A DNA stretch of 64,000 bases from MGBC124762 sp048201935 (GCA_048201935.1 DBFBGR010000004.1:1-64000); one strand, 5' to 3'; counted from the first letter of the stretch, positions 18,799 to 28,285 are shown. Made by a program: numbers and translations. Notes: generated from the sequence alone by a model not told the origin.

Positions 18799-19593
18799 AT
18801 GACCCGGAGTGTTGGCGAGCTGGAATATCTGACCTCCCCTGTGCTGGACGTGCCCCACGGGTTTTCCACCCGGCTGGGGGGCGTGTCCCAGGGGCATTTG
18901 GCGTCGCTGAACCTGGGCTGTCACCGGGGCGACGAGCCCCAGGCGGTGCGGGAAAACTACCGCCGGTTCTGCGCCGCCGTGGGGGTGAACGCCGCCGCGC
19001 TGGTCAAGGCCAACCAGGTCCACGGCGTGGCCGTGCGGCGGGTGACGGCGGCGGATGCCCAGTCCGACCCCATGGCGGAGGTCCCCTTCGAGGCCGACGG
19101 CCTGGTCACCGACGTGCCCGGGGTGACGCTGGTGGTCTTCACCGCCGACTGTATCCCCATTTTGTTTTTCGACCCGATTCGACACGTTGTTGCCGCCGCC
19201 CATGCGGGGTGGCGGGGCACTGCCGCCGCCATGGCCGCCCAGACGGTAAAGGCCATGGAGGACTACGGCTGCAAGCCCTCGGATATCCACGCCGCCATCG
19301 GCCCGGGCATCGGGCCGTGCTGCTTTGAGACCGACGCCGACGTGCCCCGGGCCATGGAGGCCCAGTTGGGGACGCTGGCCGCGCCCTATATGTTGAAAAA
19401 CGGCGAAAAATGGCGTGTGGACCTGAAGGCCGTCAACCGGGCGGTGCTACTGTTGGCGGGGCTGGAGCCCAGCCACATCGACGTGAGCGAGGACTGCACC
19501 TGCTGCCACCCGGAGAAATACTGGTCCCACCGCTACACCCACGGCCTGCGGGGCAGCCAGGCGGCTATGATCATGTTGGGGGCGGGGACATGA
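18799..19593 (+). CDS. pgeF: peptidoglycan editing factor PgeF / laccase-domain protein (YlmD family)
   Basis: A 264-residue multicopper-polyphenol-oxidase-fold protein. Family members have been assigned purine nucleoside phosphorylase/adenosine deaminase activity and, in E. coli, removal of mis-incorporated amino acids from muropeptide precursors. Metal ligands are in place: H75 (NQVHG), C118 (TADC) and H135 (HAGWRGT). A GGAGGA site lies 13 bases before this ATG; a TTG codon three bases earlier is an alternative start with slightly better spacing. The stop overlaps the next gene by 4 bp. Which of the proposed activities applies is open. Confidence 0.9.
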   Translation: MTRSVGELEYLTSPVLDVPHGFSTRLGGVSQGHLASLNLGCHRGDEPQAVRENYRRFCAAVGVNAAALVKANQVHGVAVRRVTAADAQSDPMAEVPFEADGLVTDVPGVTLVVFTADCIPILFFDPIRHVVAAAHAGWRGTAAAMAAQTVKAMEDYGCKPSDIHAAIGPGIGPCCFETDADVPRAMEAQLGTLAAPYMLKNGEKWRVDLKAVNRAVLLLAGLEPSHIDVSEDCTCCHPEKYWSHRYTHGLRGSQAAMIMLGAGT

Positions 19594-21095
19594 GGAAACG
19601 TCTGATTGCTCTGGCGGGCTGTGTCTGTTTGGTCCTGGGGGGCTGTCACTACCAACAGCCTGTGGAGCCCACGCCGTCGCCCAGCCCGTCGCCCAGCATG
19701 GACCCGGCCATCCGTCAGGAGTTCACCCTGCCGGTGGACCCGGTGGGGGAGTGGGACCCCTATAGCGGCAGCCAAAGCGGCAACATGACCCTGCTGCCCC
19801 TGCTGTGCGAGAGCCTCTACGCCCTGGACAACGCCTTTGAGCCTCAGCCGGTGCTGGCCCAGAGCGCGTTGGTCTCTGAGGACGGCCTTTCCTGGACGGT
19901 GACGCTGCGCTCTGGCGTGACCTTTTCCGACGGCGAGGCCCTGACGGCCGAGACCGTAGTCCAGGCCGTCAACGCCGCCCGTGGCGAGAAGAGCGCCTAC
20001 GCCAAGCGGCTCTCCGGGCTCAAAAGCGTGAGCGCCCAGGAAAACGGCGCCGTGCTCTTTCAGCTCTCCACCCCCAACAGCGGTTTTTTATGCTTGCTGG
20101 ACTTCCCCATCGCCCGGGTGACGGAAGCGGGGGTTTTGGGCACCGGGCCTTACGTCCGCGCGGAGGGCCGCCTGGTGGCCAACTCCCGCTGGTGGCAGGA
20201 CAAAGACCTGCCCTTAGCGGAGATCCCCCTCCAGGAGGCGGGGGACGCGGACACGCTGGTGGCGGGCTTTAACGCCGGGACGGTGAGCGTGGCCGCCGCC
20301 GATCCCACCGGGGCGGACACCCTGGGCTATTCGGGCAGCTGCCAGAGCTGGGAGTACCCCACTGCCACCATGGTCTATCTGGGTTTTCGGTGCAATAAGG
20401 GCCCGTGTAAAAGCTCGGAGTTTCGCCGCAGCGTGGCCCGGAGCTTGGACCGGGAGAGCCTGACCCGTCAGGCCCTGTCCGGCCACGGAGCGGCGGCGGC
20501 TCTGCCTGTGCCCCCCACCTCGGCGCGGTACGACCGGACCCTTGCGGCGGAGCTGTCCCGGGATATGGCCGCCGCGGGCCAAGCATTGGAGGAGCAGGGC
20601 TACAAGCTGGGCGAGGACGGCATCCGATACAGTGGCCGCCACCCTCTGGCCCTGACCCTGCTGGTCTGCGCCGACAACGCCGCCCTGGACGAGCTGGCCC
20701 AGGGCGTTGCGGCCGGTCTGGGAGAGCTGGGCGTGCAGGTCAGCGTTCGCTCCTTGGCGTGGGAGGACTACAAAAAGGCCCTCACTCAGGGAGATTTTGA
20801 CCTCTACCTGGCCCAGAGCCGCATGACCGGCGATCTGGACCCGGGACCCTATCTCACCGCCGGCAGCGGCGTGTGCTACGGGGGCTTTTCCTCCAAGACC
20901 CTGTCCGAGGCGTTGCAAAATGCCCGGAAGAGCGGCGAGTGGAGCGGCTTTTACACCCAGTGGGTCCAAGACGTGCCATTGGCGTCCATCTGCTTCAAAA
21001 GCGCGGGCCTGCTGACCCACTGGGGCCAGGTCCAGGGCGCGGAGCCCACCCAGGGGAACCTGTTTTACAACTTCGCTAATTGGAAGATATCCTGA
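19590..21095 (+). CDS. family 5 (oligopeptide/nickel-type) solute-binding lipoprotein
   Basis: A 501-residue exported lipoprotein. Signal peptide of ~20 residues with lipobox LGGC, then a Pro/Ser linker (TPSPSPSPS), then the SBP_bac_5 fold: LLPLLCESLYALD, a typical ...SEDGLSWTVTLRSGVTFSDG motif, and FRRSVARSLDRESL. Such proteins normally deliver peptides or metal chelates to Opp/Dpp ABC transporters, yet no permease or ATPase gene is adjacent, so it is an orphan binding protein. ATG overlaps the pgeF stop (ATGA), so it is coupled to pgeF. It is somewhat short for the family and the ligand is unknown. Confidence 0.85.
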   Translation: MRKRLIALAGCVCLVLGGCHYQQPVEPTPSPSPSPSMDPAIRQEFTLPVDPVGEWDPYSGSQSGNMTLLPLLCESLYALDNAFEPQPVLAQSALVSEDGLSWTVTLRSGVTFSDGEALTAETVVQAVNAARGEKSAYAKRLSGLKSVSAQENGAVLFQLSTPNSGFLCLLDFPIARVTEAGVLGTGPYVRAEGRLVANSRWWQDKDLPLAEIPLQEAGDADTLVAGFNAGTVSVAAADPTGADTLGYSGSCQSWEYPTATMVYLGFRCNKGPCKSSEFRRSVARSLDRESLTRQALSGHGAAAALPVPPTSARYDRTLAAELSRDMAAAGQALEEQGYKLGEDGIRYSGRHPLALTLLVCADNAALDELAQGVAAGLGELGVQVSVRSLAWEDYKKALTQGDFDLYLAQSRMTGDLDPGPYLTAGSGVCYGGFSSKTLSEALQNARKSGEWSGFYTQWVQDVPLASICFKSAGLLTHWGQVQGAEPTQGNLFYNFANWKIS

Positions 21096-21109
21096 GAGGA
21101 GATAGAGAC

Positions 21110-24100
21110 ATGGTATTTCGCTGTTTTGTCCGCAAGAAGAAGGCCTTCGACGTGGCCGGGCCCGCGCTGGCGCGGGAGCTTCGGGAGGTGCTGGGCCTTC
21201 AGGGCCTCACCGACGTGTGCGTTTTTCGCCGCTACGATGTGGAGGGCGTGGACCGCTCCGGCTATGAGCGGGCCCGGAACATCGTCTTCGCCGAGCCCCA
21301 GGTGGACGAGCTCTTTGAGGAGGAGCTGACCGCCCAGGGGGTCCGGGTCATCGCCGTGGAGTCCCTGCCTGGGCAGTTTGACCAGCGGGCCGATTCCGCC
21401 GCCCAGTGTCTCCAAATGCTTCTGGGCGGCGAGCGGCCCCGGGTGCGCTGCGCCGACGTGTACTGGCTCTTTGGACAGCTTTCCGACCAGGACGTGGAGA
21501 CGGCGAAGAAATACCTCATCAACCCCGTGGAGTGCCGGGAGGCTACGGTGGACAAGCCCGCCACCCTGGCCCAGAGCTACCCCGAGGCCCCGGACGTGCA
21601 GACCGTCGCCGGGTTTGTCGCCAAGGGCGACCAGGAATTGGAGGCCCTTTTAACGCAAATGGGCCTTGCCATGGACCTTCAGGACTTGAAATTCCTGCAA
21701 AACTACTTCAAAAACGAAGAGGGCCGGGACCCCACGGTGACCGAGATCCGCGTGGTGGACACCTACTGGTCCGACCACTGCCGCCACACCACCTTCTCCA
21801 CCCATTTGGAGGATATCTCCATCCAGGACGAGAACGTGAAGGCCGCCTACGAGCAGTATCTGGCGGCCCGGGAGGAGGTCTACGGCGACAAGGCCACCGC
21901 CCGGCCCCAGACCCTGATGGACATGGCCACCATTGCCGCCAAGGCCCTGAAGAAGCGGGGCGGGCTGAAAAACCTGGACGAGAGCGAGGAGATCAACGCC
22001 TGCTCCATCCAGGTGGAGGCCACGGTGGACGGCAAGCCGGAGCCCTGGCTGCTCATGTTCAAAAACGAGACCCACAACCACCCCACCGAGATCGAGCCCT
22101 TCGGCGGCGCGGCCACCTGTATCGGCGGGTGTATCCGCGATCCCCTCAGCGGCCGGGCCTACGTCCACCAGGCTATGCGGGTCACCGGCTGCGGCGACCC
22201 CCGGGTCCCGGTGGACCAGACCCTGCCCGGTAAGTTGCCCCAGCGCAAGCTGTGCCAGACTGCCGCCGCGGGCTATTCCAGCTACGGCAACCAGATCGGC
22301 CTGGCCACGGGGCTGGTGGATGAGCTGTACCACCCCGGCTACATCGCCAAGCACTTGGAGTGCGGCGTGGTGGTGGGGGCGGCCCCGGCCAAAAATGTCC
22401 GCCGGGAGCGGCCCGCGCCCGGAGACGTGGTCATTTTGCTGGGTGGGCGCACCGGGCGCGACGGCATCGGCGGCGCCACAGGCTCTTCGAAGAGCCACGA
22501 CCTCAAGAGCCTGGACACCATGGCCAGCGAGGTCCAAAAGGGCAACGCCCCCGAGGAGCGGAAAATTCAAAGACTGTTCCGGGACCCCAAGGTCACCCGG
22601 CTCATCAAGCGCTGCAACGACTTTGGCGCGGGCGGCGTATCCGTGGCCATCGGCGAGCTGGCCGACGGCCTGGCCATCGACCTGGACGCGGTGCGCAAGA
22701 AGTATGACGGCCTGGACGGCACCGAGCTTGCCATCTCCGAGTCCCAGGAGCGTATGGCGGTGGTGGTGGCCCCTGAGGACGCCGCCGCCTTGATCGCCGC
22801 CGCCGAGCGGGAGAATCTGGAGGCCTATCAGGTGGCGGTGGTCACCGAGAGCCCCCGGATGGTCATGACCTGGCGGGGCAAGACCATCGCTGACCTCTCC
22901 CGGGCCTTTTTGAACACCAACGGCGCGGTGAAGACCGCCGCTGTCCGGGTGGAGGAGGGCGACCGCTCCGGCTTCGCCAAGCCCCTGTTCCAAGGCTTGC
23001 GGGAGATGGCGGGCAGCTTGAAGTGCGCCTCTCGCCGGGGCCTCGCCGAGCGGTTCGACTCCACCATCGGCGCGGGCAGCGTGCTCTCGCCCTTTGGCGG
23101 GAAGCATCAGCGCACGCCCCAGCAGACCATGGTGGCCCTCTTCCCGGTGGAGCCGGGCCAGGAGACCGACCAGGCCAGCGTCATGGCCTACGGCTGCGAC
23201 CCCGAGGTTTTGTCCCGCGATCCCTATTGGGGGGCCTACGAGGCGGTGACCTTGTCCATTGCCAAGCTGGTGGCTGCCGGGGCGGACTACAAAACGGCCT
23301 ATCTGACCCTCCAGGAGTTTTTTGAAAAGCTCCGCAATGAGCCCTCTCGCTGGGGCAAGCCCTTTGCCGCGCTGCTGGGCGCCATGGCGGCCCAGTTGGA
23401 CTACGGCTGCGCCGCCATCGGCGGCAAGGACTCCATGTCCGGGTCCTTCCTGGACCTGGACGTGCCCCCCACCCTCATCTCCTTTGCCATCGCCCCCATC
23501 CAGGCGGGGGAGGTCATTTCCAACGAGTTCAAGGAGCCGGGGCGTCCGGTGTATTGCTTCGCCGCGTCCACCGATGAAGGGGCGCAGAAGGGCTGGGAGG
23601 CCTTCCACGAGCTGTGCCGCCAGGGCAAGGTGAAGGCGGCGTGGGCCGTGGAGAACGAAAATCTGGCCGAGGCGGTCATGAAGATGTCCTTTGGCAACAA
23701 GATCGGCTTCCGGGCGGTCCAGGGCGAGTTCGGGATCAACACCATCGGCGGGATCGTCGCGGAGCTGACCGAGGATGTGGAAGCGAAGTACGCTTGGAAG
23801 TTGGGCGTGACCACCGCTGAGCCTGTCATTGAGGTGGAGGGCGAGCGGGTCGCCATCGACGAGCTTTTGGCCCTGAACGAGGGCGTTTTGGAGGACGTGT
23901 ACCCCAACCGGGCGGGCTCGAGCGAGACGGTGGAGGCCGTCTCCTGGGATAAGCGTTCGCCGCTGGTGTGCAAGCATAAGGTGGCCCGTCCCAAGGTGGT
24001 CATCCCCGCCTTCCCCGGCACCAACTGCGAGCTGGACACCGCGAGGGCCTGCATCCGGGCCGGGCTGGACCCGGAGGTGCTGGTGGTCCGCAACGGCTCG

Positions 24101-24784
24101 GCCAGCGCTTTGAGCCAGTCGGTGAGGGAGCTGGCCCGGCTGATTGGCCAGGCCCAGATGGTGGTGCTACCCGGCGGCTTCTCCGGCGGCGACGAGCCCG
24201 ACGGCTCGGCCAAATTCATCTGCTCGCTCTTCCGCAACGCCGCCGTCACCGACGCGGTCCACGACCTTTTGAAGAACCGGGATGGGCTGATGCTGGGCAT
24301 TTGCAACGGCTTCCAGGCCCTGGTCAAGCTGGGGCTGGTGCCCTTTGGGGAGATCCGGGAGACCGACGAGAGCTGCCCCACCCTGACCTACAACCTCATT
24401 GGCCGCCACCAGAGCCGCTACGTCACCACCCGGGTGGCCAGCGTCAATTCTCCCTGGATGGCCAAGTGCCAGGTGGGCGACCTCCACAGCATCGCCATCT
24501 CCCACGGCGAGGGCCGGTTCGTCTGCTCGCCCGAGACGCTGGAAAGCCTTGTGGCCCATGGCCAGGTGGCCACCCAGTACGTGGACGCCCAGGGCGTGCC
24601 CTCCATGGACATCGGCGTGAACCCCAACGGCTCGGTGGCCGCCATCGAGGGCGTCTTCTCTCCCGACGGCCGGGTCTTCGGCAAGATGGGCCACTCTGAG
24701 CGCCGGGGCGACTTCGTGGGCCTGAACATCGCCGGCGAGCGGAACCAGCCTATTTTTGAAAGCGGCGCTCTTTACTTTGCGTAA
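21110..24784 (+). CDS. purL: phosphoribosylformylglycinamidine synthase, single chain
   Basis: A 1,224-residue enzyme for the fourth step of purine synthesis (FGAR + Gln + ATP to FGAM). It fuses the PurS-like N-terminal part, the two-fold ATP-binding synthetase core (VDTYWSDHCRHTTF, FKNETHNHPTEIEPFGGAAT, GGRTGRDGIGGATGSS) and a C-terminal glutaminase with PGGFSGGDEPDGSAKF and nucleophile C1065 in LGICNGFQAL. This is the clostridial single-chain form. Start ATG at 21110 follows GAGAGGAG; an upstream in-frame TTG is rejected. It lies 14 bases after the binding-protein gene. No other pur gene is nearby, so it is separated from the rest of the pathway. Confidence 0.97.
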   Translation: MVFRCFVRKKKAFDVAGPALARELREVLGLQGLTDVCVFRRYDVEGVDRSGYERARNIVFAEPQVDELFEEELTAQGVRVIAVESLPGQFDQRADSAAQCLQMLLGGERPRVRCADVYWLFGQLSDQDVETAKKYLINPVECREATVDKPATLAQSYPEAPDVQTVAGFVAKGDQELEALLTQMGLAMDLQDLKFLQNYFKNEEGRDPTVTEIRVVDTYWSDHCRHTTFSTHLEDISIQDENVKAAYEQYLAAREEVYGDKATARPQTLMDMATIAAKALKKRGGLKNLDESEEINACSIQVEATVDGKPEPWLLMFKNETHNHPTEIEPFGGAATCIGGCIRDPLSGRAYVHQAMRVTGCGDPRVPVDQTLPGKLPQRKLCQTAAAGYSSYGNQIGLATGLVDELYHPGYIAKHLECGVVVGAAPAKNVRRERPAPGDVVILLGGRTGRDGIGGATGSSKSHDLKSLDTMASEVQKGNAPEERKIQRLFRDPKVTRLIKRCNDFGAGGVSVAIGELADGLAIDLDAVRKKYDGLDGTELAISESQERMAVVVAPEDAAALIAAAERENLEAYQVAVVTESPRMVMTWRGKTIADLSRAFLNTNGAVKTAAVRVEEGDRSGFAKPLFQGLREMAGSLKCASRRGLAERFDSTIGAGSVLSPFGGKHQRTPQQTMVALFPVEPGQETDQASVMAYGCDPEVLSRDPYWGAYEAVTLSIAKLVAAGADYKTAYLTLQEFFEKLRNEPSRWGKPFAALLGAMAAQLDYGCAAIGGKDSMSGSFLDLDVPPTLISFAIAPIQAGEVISNEFKEPGRPVYCFAASTDEGAQKGWEAFHELCRQGKVKAAWAVENENLAEAVMKMSFGNKIGFRAVQGEFGINTIGGIVAELTEDVEAKYAWKLGVTTAEPVIEVEGERVAIDELLALNEGVLEDVYPNRAGSSETVEAVSWDKRSPLVCKHKVARPKVVIPAFPGTNCELDTARACIRAGLDPEVLVVRNGSASALSQSVRELARLIGQAQMVVLPGGFSGGDEPDGSAKFICSLFRNAAVTDAVHDLLKNRDGLMLGICNGFQALVKLGLVPFGEIRETDESCPTLTYNLIGRHQSRYVTTRVASVNSPWMAKCQVGDLHSIAISHGEGRFVCSPETLESLVAHGQVATQYVDAQGVPSMDIGVNPNGSVAAIEGVFSPDGRVFGKMGHSERRGDFVGLNIAGERNQPIFESGALYFA

Positions 24785-24806
24785 ATTCTTGTTTCTTTGT
24801 TGTAAC

Positions 24807-24835
24807 TTGACTTTTTCCCCCTTTTAGCGTACATT
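24807..24835 (+). promoter_or_regulatory. promoter of the exporter-nucleotidase-hydrolase operon
   Basis: TTGACT (24807-24812), a 17-base spacer and TACATT (24830-24835), about 30 bases ahead of the first gene. Confidence 0.7.
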
Positions 24836-24868
24836 ATGTAAGGATTTTGAGGAGAGGTGAGCGGGGCA

Positions 24869-25636
24869 GTGGACGCCACGGCGGTACTGGACCTGGCGGT
24901 GGAGCTGGGCTATCAGCTCCAAATGGCCGGGGGAGAGATCTACCGGGTGGAGGAGTCGGTGGGCCGGGTCTTATGGGCCTACGGCATCCACACCGGCGAG
25001 GTCTTCGCCATCCCCAACTGCCTGATCGCCTCGCTGACCGCCGACGGCCAGACCGTCACCCGGGTCCGCCGGGTGGGGCCCCACGGCACGGATATCTGGC
25101 GGCTGGAGGCGGTGAACGCCCTGTGCCGCAAGCTCTGCCGCATCCCGCTGCCCCCGGAGGACGCCCAGGAGGAACTGGAGCGGACCCTGGCGGCGGCGCC
25201 TGGATACTCCGCGCCCATGCGCCTTTTGGCCCACTTCGCCGCGGCGGCCATGTTCGCGCTGTTTTTCGGCGGCAGCGGCTATGACGCGGTGTGCGCCGGG
25301 CTGTGCGGCGTGGCCATCGGGCTGTGCCTTTGGCTGCTGGAGCGGCTTGGGGCCAACCTCTTTGTAAAGACCATCGCCGCGGGCGCGGCCTCGGCGCTGT
25401 TGGCGGCAGGGCTGACAGCCCTGGGCCTGGGGCAGAACGCGGACCTGGTCACCATCGGCGCGCTGATGCTGCTGGTGCCCGGCGTGGCGCTGACTACGGC
25501 GGTGCGGGACATCATGGTGGGGGACATGGTCTCCGGCCTGTCCCGGCTGGCCGAGGCCTTCCTCATCGCCATCGCCATCGCCCTGGGCACCGGCCTGGCC
25601 CTGGGGCTGGCTCCCTGGATGGGAGGCGGCGTATGA
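24869..25636 (+). CDS. ThrE-type threonine/serine exporter, large subunit
   Basis: A 255-residue membrane protein of the ThrE (DUF1212) family. Residues about 1-115 form the soluble domain (LQMAGGEIYRVEESVGRV, PNCLIASLTADG); the rest is five hydrophobic helices, ending in LMLLVPGVALTTAVRDIMVGD, the family's signature loop. In Clostridia the exporter is split in two genes and this is the N-terminal half. GTG at 24869 is chosen because AGGTGA ends 8 bases before it and family members start with a short MDxxxxLDLA segment; GTG at 24857 would overlap that site. The stop overlaps the next gene by 4 bp. Likely role: export of Thr/Ser or related small molecules. Confidence 0.85.
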   Translation: MDATAVLDLAVELGYQLQMAGGEIYRVEESVGRVLWAYGIHTGEVFAIPNCLIASLTADGQTVTRVRRVGPHGTDIWRLEAVNALCRKLCRIPLPPEDAQEELERTLAAAPGYSAPMRLLAHFAAAAMFALFFGGSGYDAVCAGLCGVAIGLCLWLLERLGANLFVKTIAAGAASALLAAGLTALGLGQNADLVTIGALMLLVPGVALTTAVRDIMVGDMVSGLSRLAEAFLIAIAIALGTGLALGLAPWMGGGV

Positions 25637-26097
25637 TGGCAGTTCTGGAGCAGTACGTTCTGCCCTGTTTGTGGGCCTTCCTGGCCTGCGGCGCCTTCGC
25701 GGTGCTCTTTAACATCCACGGCGGCGGCATTTTGATCTGCTGTGGCGGCGGGGCCCTGGGGTGGCTGGTCTACCTGCTGGGCACTCAGGCCCTGGGCTGG
25801 AGCGACATGGTCTCGGCCCTGCTGGCGGGCATCGCCATCGCGGTCTGGAGCGAGGTCATGGCTCGGGTGCGCAAGTGCCCGGTGACGGGCTATCTGATCC
25901 TAGCCATGTTCCCGCTGGTCCCTGGCGGCGGCATCTACTACGCCATGAAGTTTGCCATCCAGGGCCAGACGGAGCGGTTTGCCCAGACCCTGGGCCACAC
26001 GCTGGAGTTCTCCGGGGCCCTGGCTCTGGGGGTGCTGCTGGTGTCGTCGGCCATGCGGATGTGGCACAGCATGAGACAGAGGAGGGGAAAAGCGTGA
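25633..26097 (+). CDS. ThrE-type exporter, small subunit (DUF3815)
   Basis: A 154-residue membrane protein with four to five helices, matching the C-terminal half of ThrE exporters: AFAVLFNIHGGGILICCGGG, then MARVRKCPVTGYL and FPLVPGGGIYYAMKF. It overlaps the large-subunit gene by ATGA and presumably forms a heteromeric exporter with it. Its own end overlaps the next start (GTGA). Confidence 0.85.
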   Translation: MMAVLEQYVLPCLWAFLACGAFAVLFNIHGGGILICCGGGALGWLVYLLGTQALGWSDMVSALLAGIAIAVWSEVMARVRKCPVTGYLILAMFPLVPGGGIYYAMKFAIQGQTERFAQTLGHTLEFSGALALGVLLVSSAMRMWHSMRQRRGKA

Positions 26098-26780
26098 GCC
26101 TTCGATACCAATGCGTGCTCATCGATGCGGACAATACCCTCCTGGACTTCGACGCTGCCGAGCGTCAGGCCCTGCGCCGGACCATGGAGGCCCGGGGCCT
26201 ACCTTATAATGAGGAGACCCAGGCCCGCTACATTGCCATCAACCGGGAGCTCTGGGACGCTTTTCACCGGGGCGAGGTGGAGCAGGGTTGGCTCAAGGGC
26301 GAGCGCTTCCGCCGCTTCGGCGCGGAGCTGGGCTGGTCCGGAGACGAGCGGGCCTGGGACGAGGAATACCTGGACGCTTTGGGGGACTGCCCCGACCTGC
26401 TGCCCGGCGCGTTGGAGCTGCTCCAGGCATTGAAGCCATATTGCCGCATTGGTCTAGCCACCAACGGCCTGCAGAAGGTCCAGCGCAAGCGGCTGGCGGG
26501 CAACCCCATCCTGGACTACCTGGACGGGGTGTTCATCTCCCAGGAGCTGGGGGTGGGCAAGCCCCACAAAGAGTACTTCGAGCAAGTGCTGGCGGCCATG
26601 AAGGCTACGCCCGAGACCACCGTCATGGTGGGCGACGACCTGCTTAGCGATATACAGGGAGCTATCAACGCAGGGCTTGATTCCATTTGGTATTCGAGAA
26701 AGGGCGAAAAGAGCCCGTTGCCGACGTACACCGTCACCGCCCTGGGCGACGTGGCGAAAATCGTATTGGGAGAGACATGA
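26094..26780 (+). CDS. HAD-superfamily YjjG-type pyrimidine nucleotidase
   Basis: A 228-residue cytosolic phosphatase. HAD motif I is CVLIDADNTLLDFD with nucleophile D11 and acid/base D13; motif II is ATNGL; the Lys region is VGKPHKEYF; motif IV is VMVGDDLLSDIQGA. The DADxTLxDF start and ATNG motif match the YjjG group, which hydrolyses non-canonical pyrimidine nucleotides (house-cleaning). GTG start overlaps the upstream stop, with GAGGAGG ahead. Substrate is inferred from family. Confidence 0.87.
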   Translation: MSLRYQCVLIDADNTLLDFDAAERQALRRTMEARGLPYNEETQARYIAINRELWDAFHRGEVEQGWLKGERFRRFGAELGWSGDERAWDEEYLDALGDCPDLLPGALELLQALKPYCRIGLATNGLQKVQRKRLAGNPILDYLDGVFISQELGVGKPHKEYFEQVLAAMKATPETTVMVGDDLLSDIQGAINAGLDSIWYSRKGEKSPLPTYTVTALGDVAKIVLGET

Positions 26781-27811
26781 GAGAGATGAACAGAGGAGTC
26801 AGCGTTTTGATCTGCGCCGTGGTGACGGCGGGGGGGCTGTGGCTGAGCCTGGCCCTGCCCGGCCCGGCGGAGCCCGGGCCGTCGGTGCCGTCGCCCCAGG
26901 CCAGCCCCGATGGGGTGGTCCAGGTGACGGCCCCGCCGTCGGCCCCGGAGACCGCCCAGCCTTCGGCGGATGTGCCCGTTGACCCGCCGGTGGGGGTGAC
27001 CCCGCCCGTCCAGGGCGGGGCAGAGGCCGTGCCCAGCGTGGAGCCCACCCCGGAGCCTGTGGGCGTGGTGGCCGACGAGGGCTACGACTACAGCCAGGCC
27101 GTGCCCGAGAGCGCCCCGGTGGAGGAGGACTACTTCGCCGACGCGGTCTTCATCGGCGACTCCCGCACCGACGGCTTCCGGCTGTATAGCGGCCTGAGCC
27201 AGGGGGATTACCTGGTGAAGACGGGTCTGAGCGTGTTTAAGATCGAGAAGGACCAGGTGAAGGTAGAGGGCAAGAAGATGACCGTGGCCCAGGCCCTGGA
27301 GCGCAAGAGCTACGGCAAGGTCTACGTCTGCCTGGGCCTCAACGAGCTGGGCATGGGCAACGACCAGGGCTACTACGACCACTTCGCCGGGCTCATCGAC
27401 ACCATCCGCGCCTCCCAGAGCGAGGCGGTGGTGTACATCCAGCTCCTGATCCCCGTCAACGAGGAAAAATGCGCGGAAAAGGGCGTGTCCGAGTACGTCA
27501 ACAACGAGCGCATCGCCGTCTACAACGGCCTTCTGCGCCAACTGGCCCAGGACAAGCAGGTCTTTTTGACCGACCCGGCCCAGGTCATCGTGGACCCGGC
27601 CACCGGCCAGCCCTCCTACGATATGGTGGCCGACGGGGTCCATTTCCAAAAAGGCCCCTACCGCCAGTGGCTGGACTACCTCAAGCGCCACACCGTCCGT
27701 CTGCCTGAGCCCGAGCCCGACCCGGCCCCGGACCAGACCTGGAGCCCGGCCGAGCCCCAGCCCACCCCAGAGCCGCCCCAGGATGTTGTCCCAGAGGAGG
27801 TATTTTCGTGA
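26777..27811 (+). CDS. exported SGNH/GDSL-type hydrolase
   Basis: A 344-residue secreted or membrane-tethered esterase-like enzyme. A short basic start and one hydrophobic segment (about 6-26) act as signal or anchor, followed by a Pro/Ala/Val-rich linker to about residue 105. The SGNH domain has block I FIGDSRTDGF (S129), LGLNELG (block III Asn) and ADGVHF (D286, H289). The end is another Pro/Glu-rich tail. Likely acts on O-acetyl or other ester groups of cell-surface glycans, but the substrate is unknown. The ATG overlaps the previous stop and its own stop overlaps the lipoprotein start, so it belongs to the tight operon. Confidence 0.84.
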   Translation: MREMNRGVSVLICAVVTAGGLWLSLALPGPAEPGPSVPSPQASPDGVVQVTAPPSAPETAQPSADVPVDPPVGVTPPVQGGAEAVPSVEPTPEPVGVVADEGYDYSQAVPESAPVEEDYFADAVFIGDSRTDGFRLYSGLSQGDYLVKTGLSVFKIEKDQVKVEGKKMTVAQALERKSYGKVYVCLGLNELGMGNDQGYYDHFAGLIDTIRASQSEAVVYIQLLIPVNEEKCAEKGVSEYVNNERIAVYNGLLRQLAQDKQVFLTDPAQVIVDPATGQPSYDMVADGVHFQKGPYRQWLDYLKRHTVRLPEPEPDPAPDQTWSPAEPQPTPEPPQDVVPEEVFS

Positions 27812-28269
27812 AAAAACTACGCTTTTTACTGAGTTTTGCCCTTTTGCTGACCTGTTTGACGGCCTGCGGCGGCGAGAAGGCCAAGGCCCCCTTTGATCCG
27901 GAGACCACCGCCCAGACCCTGCTGGACGCCGAGGGCGTATTCACCGAGACCCTGGAGCGGCTGGACCCGGAGCTGGTCAAGGGCGAGTACGGCCTGGAGG
28001 GCCAGGGCGCGTCGGAGGTGGTGTGCTGGTACTCTCCCGGCGGCACCGCCGAGGAGGTCACCGTGGTGGCCTTCGAGGCCGAGCCCTCCGCCGAGGCCTT
28101 TGTGGACCTGGCCTGGGACCACATCGCCGACCAAAAGGAGGCCAACGAGAGCTATCGGCCCGCGGAGCTTCCCAAGCTGGAAAAAGCGGTGGTGGAGCGC
28201 CGGGACTGCACCGTTTTGGTGCTGGTCTGCGCCGACTACGACGCCGCCCTGGCGGCCATCGACGGCTGA
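27808..28269 (+). CDS. DUF4358 family lipoprotein
   Basis: A 153-residue small lipoprotein: signal peptide MKKLRFLLSFALLLTCLTAC with lipobox LTAC, then a mature domain of ~130 residues matching DUF4358 (conserved WYSPGGTAEEVTVVAF and the C-terminal VLVLVCADYDAALAAI). Function unknown. GTG start overlaps the hydrolase stop. Last gene of the operon, followed at once by a terminator. Being next to an exported SGNH hydrolase suggests a shared place at the cell surface. Confidence 0.82.
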   Translation: MKKLRFLLSFALLLTCLTACGGEKAKAPFDPETTAQTLLDAEGVFTETLERLDPELVKGEYGLEGQGASEVVCWYSPGGTAEEVTVVAFEAEPSAEAFVDLAWDHIADQKEANESYRPAELPKLEKAVVERRDCTVLVLVCADYDAALAAIDG

Positions 28270-28285
28270 GGCAAAAAAATTTTTC

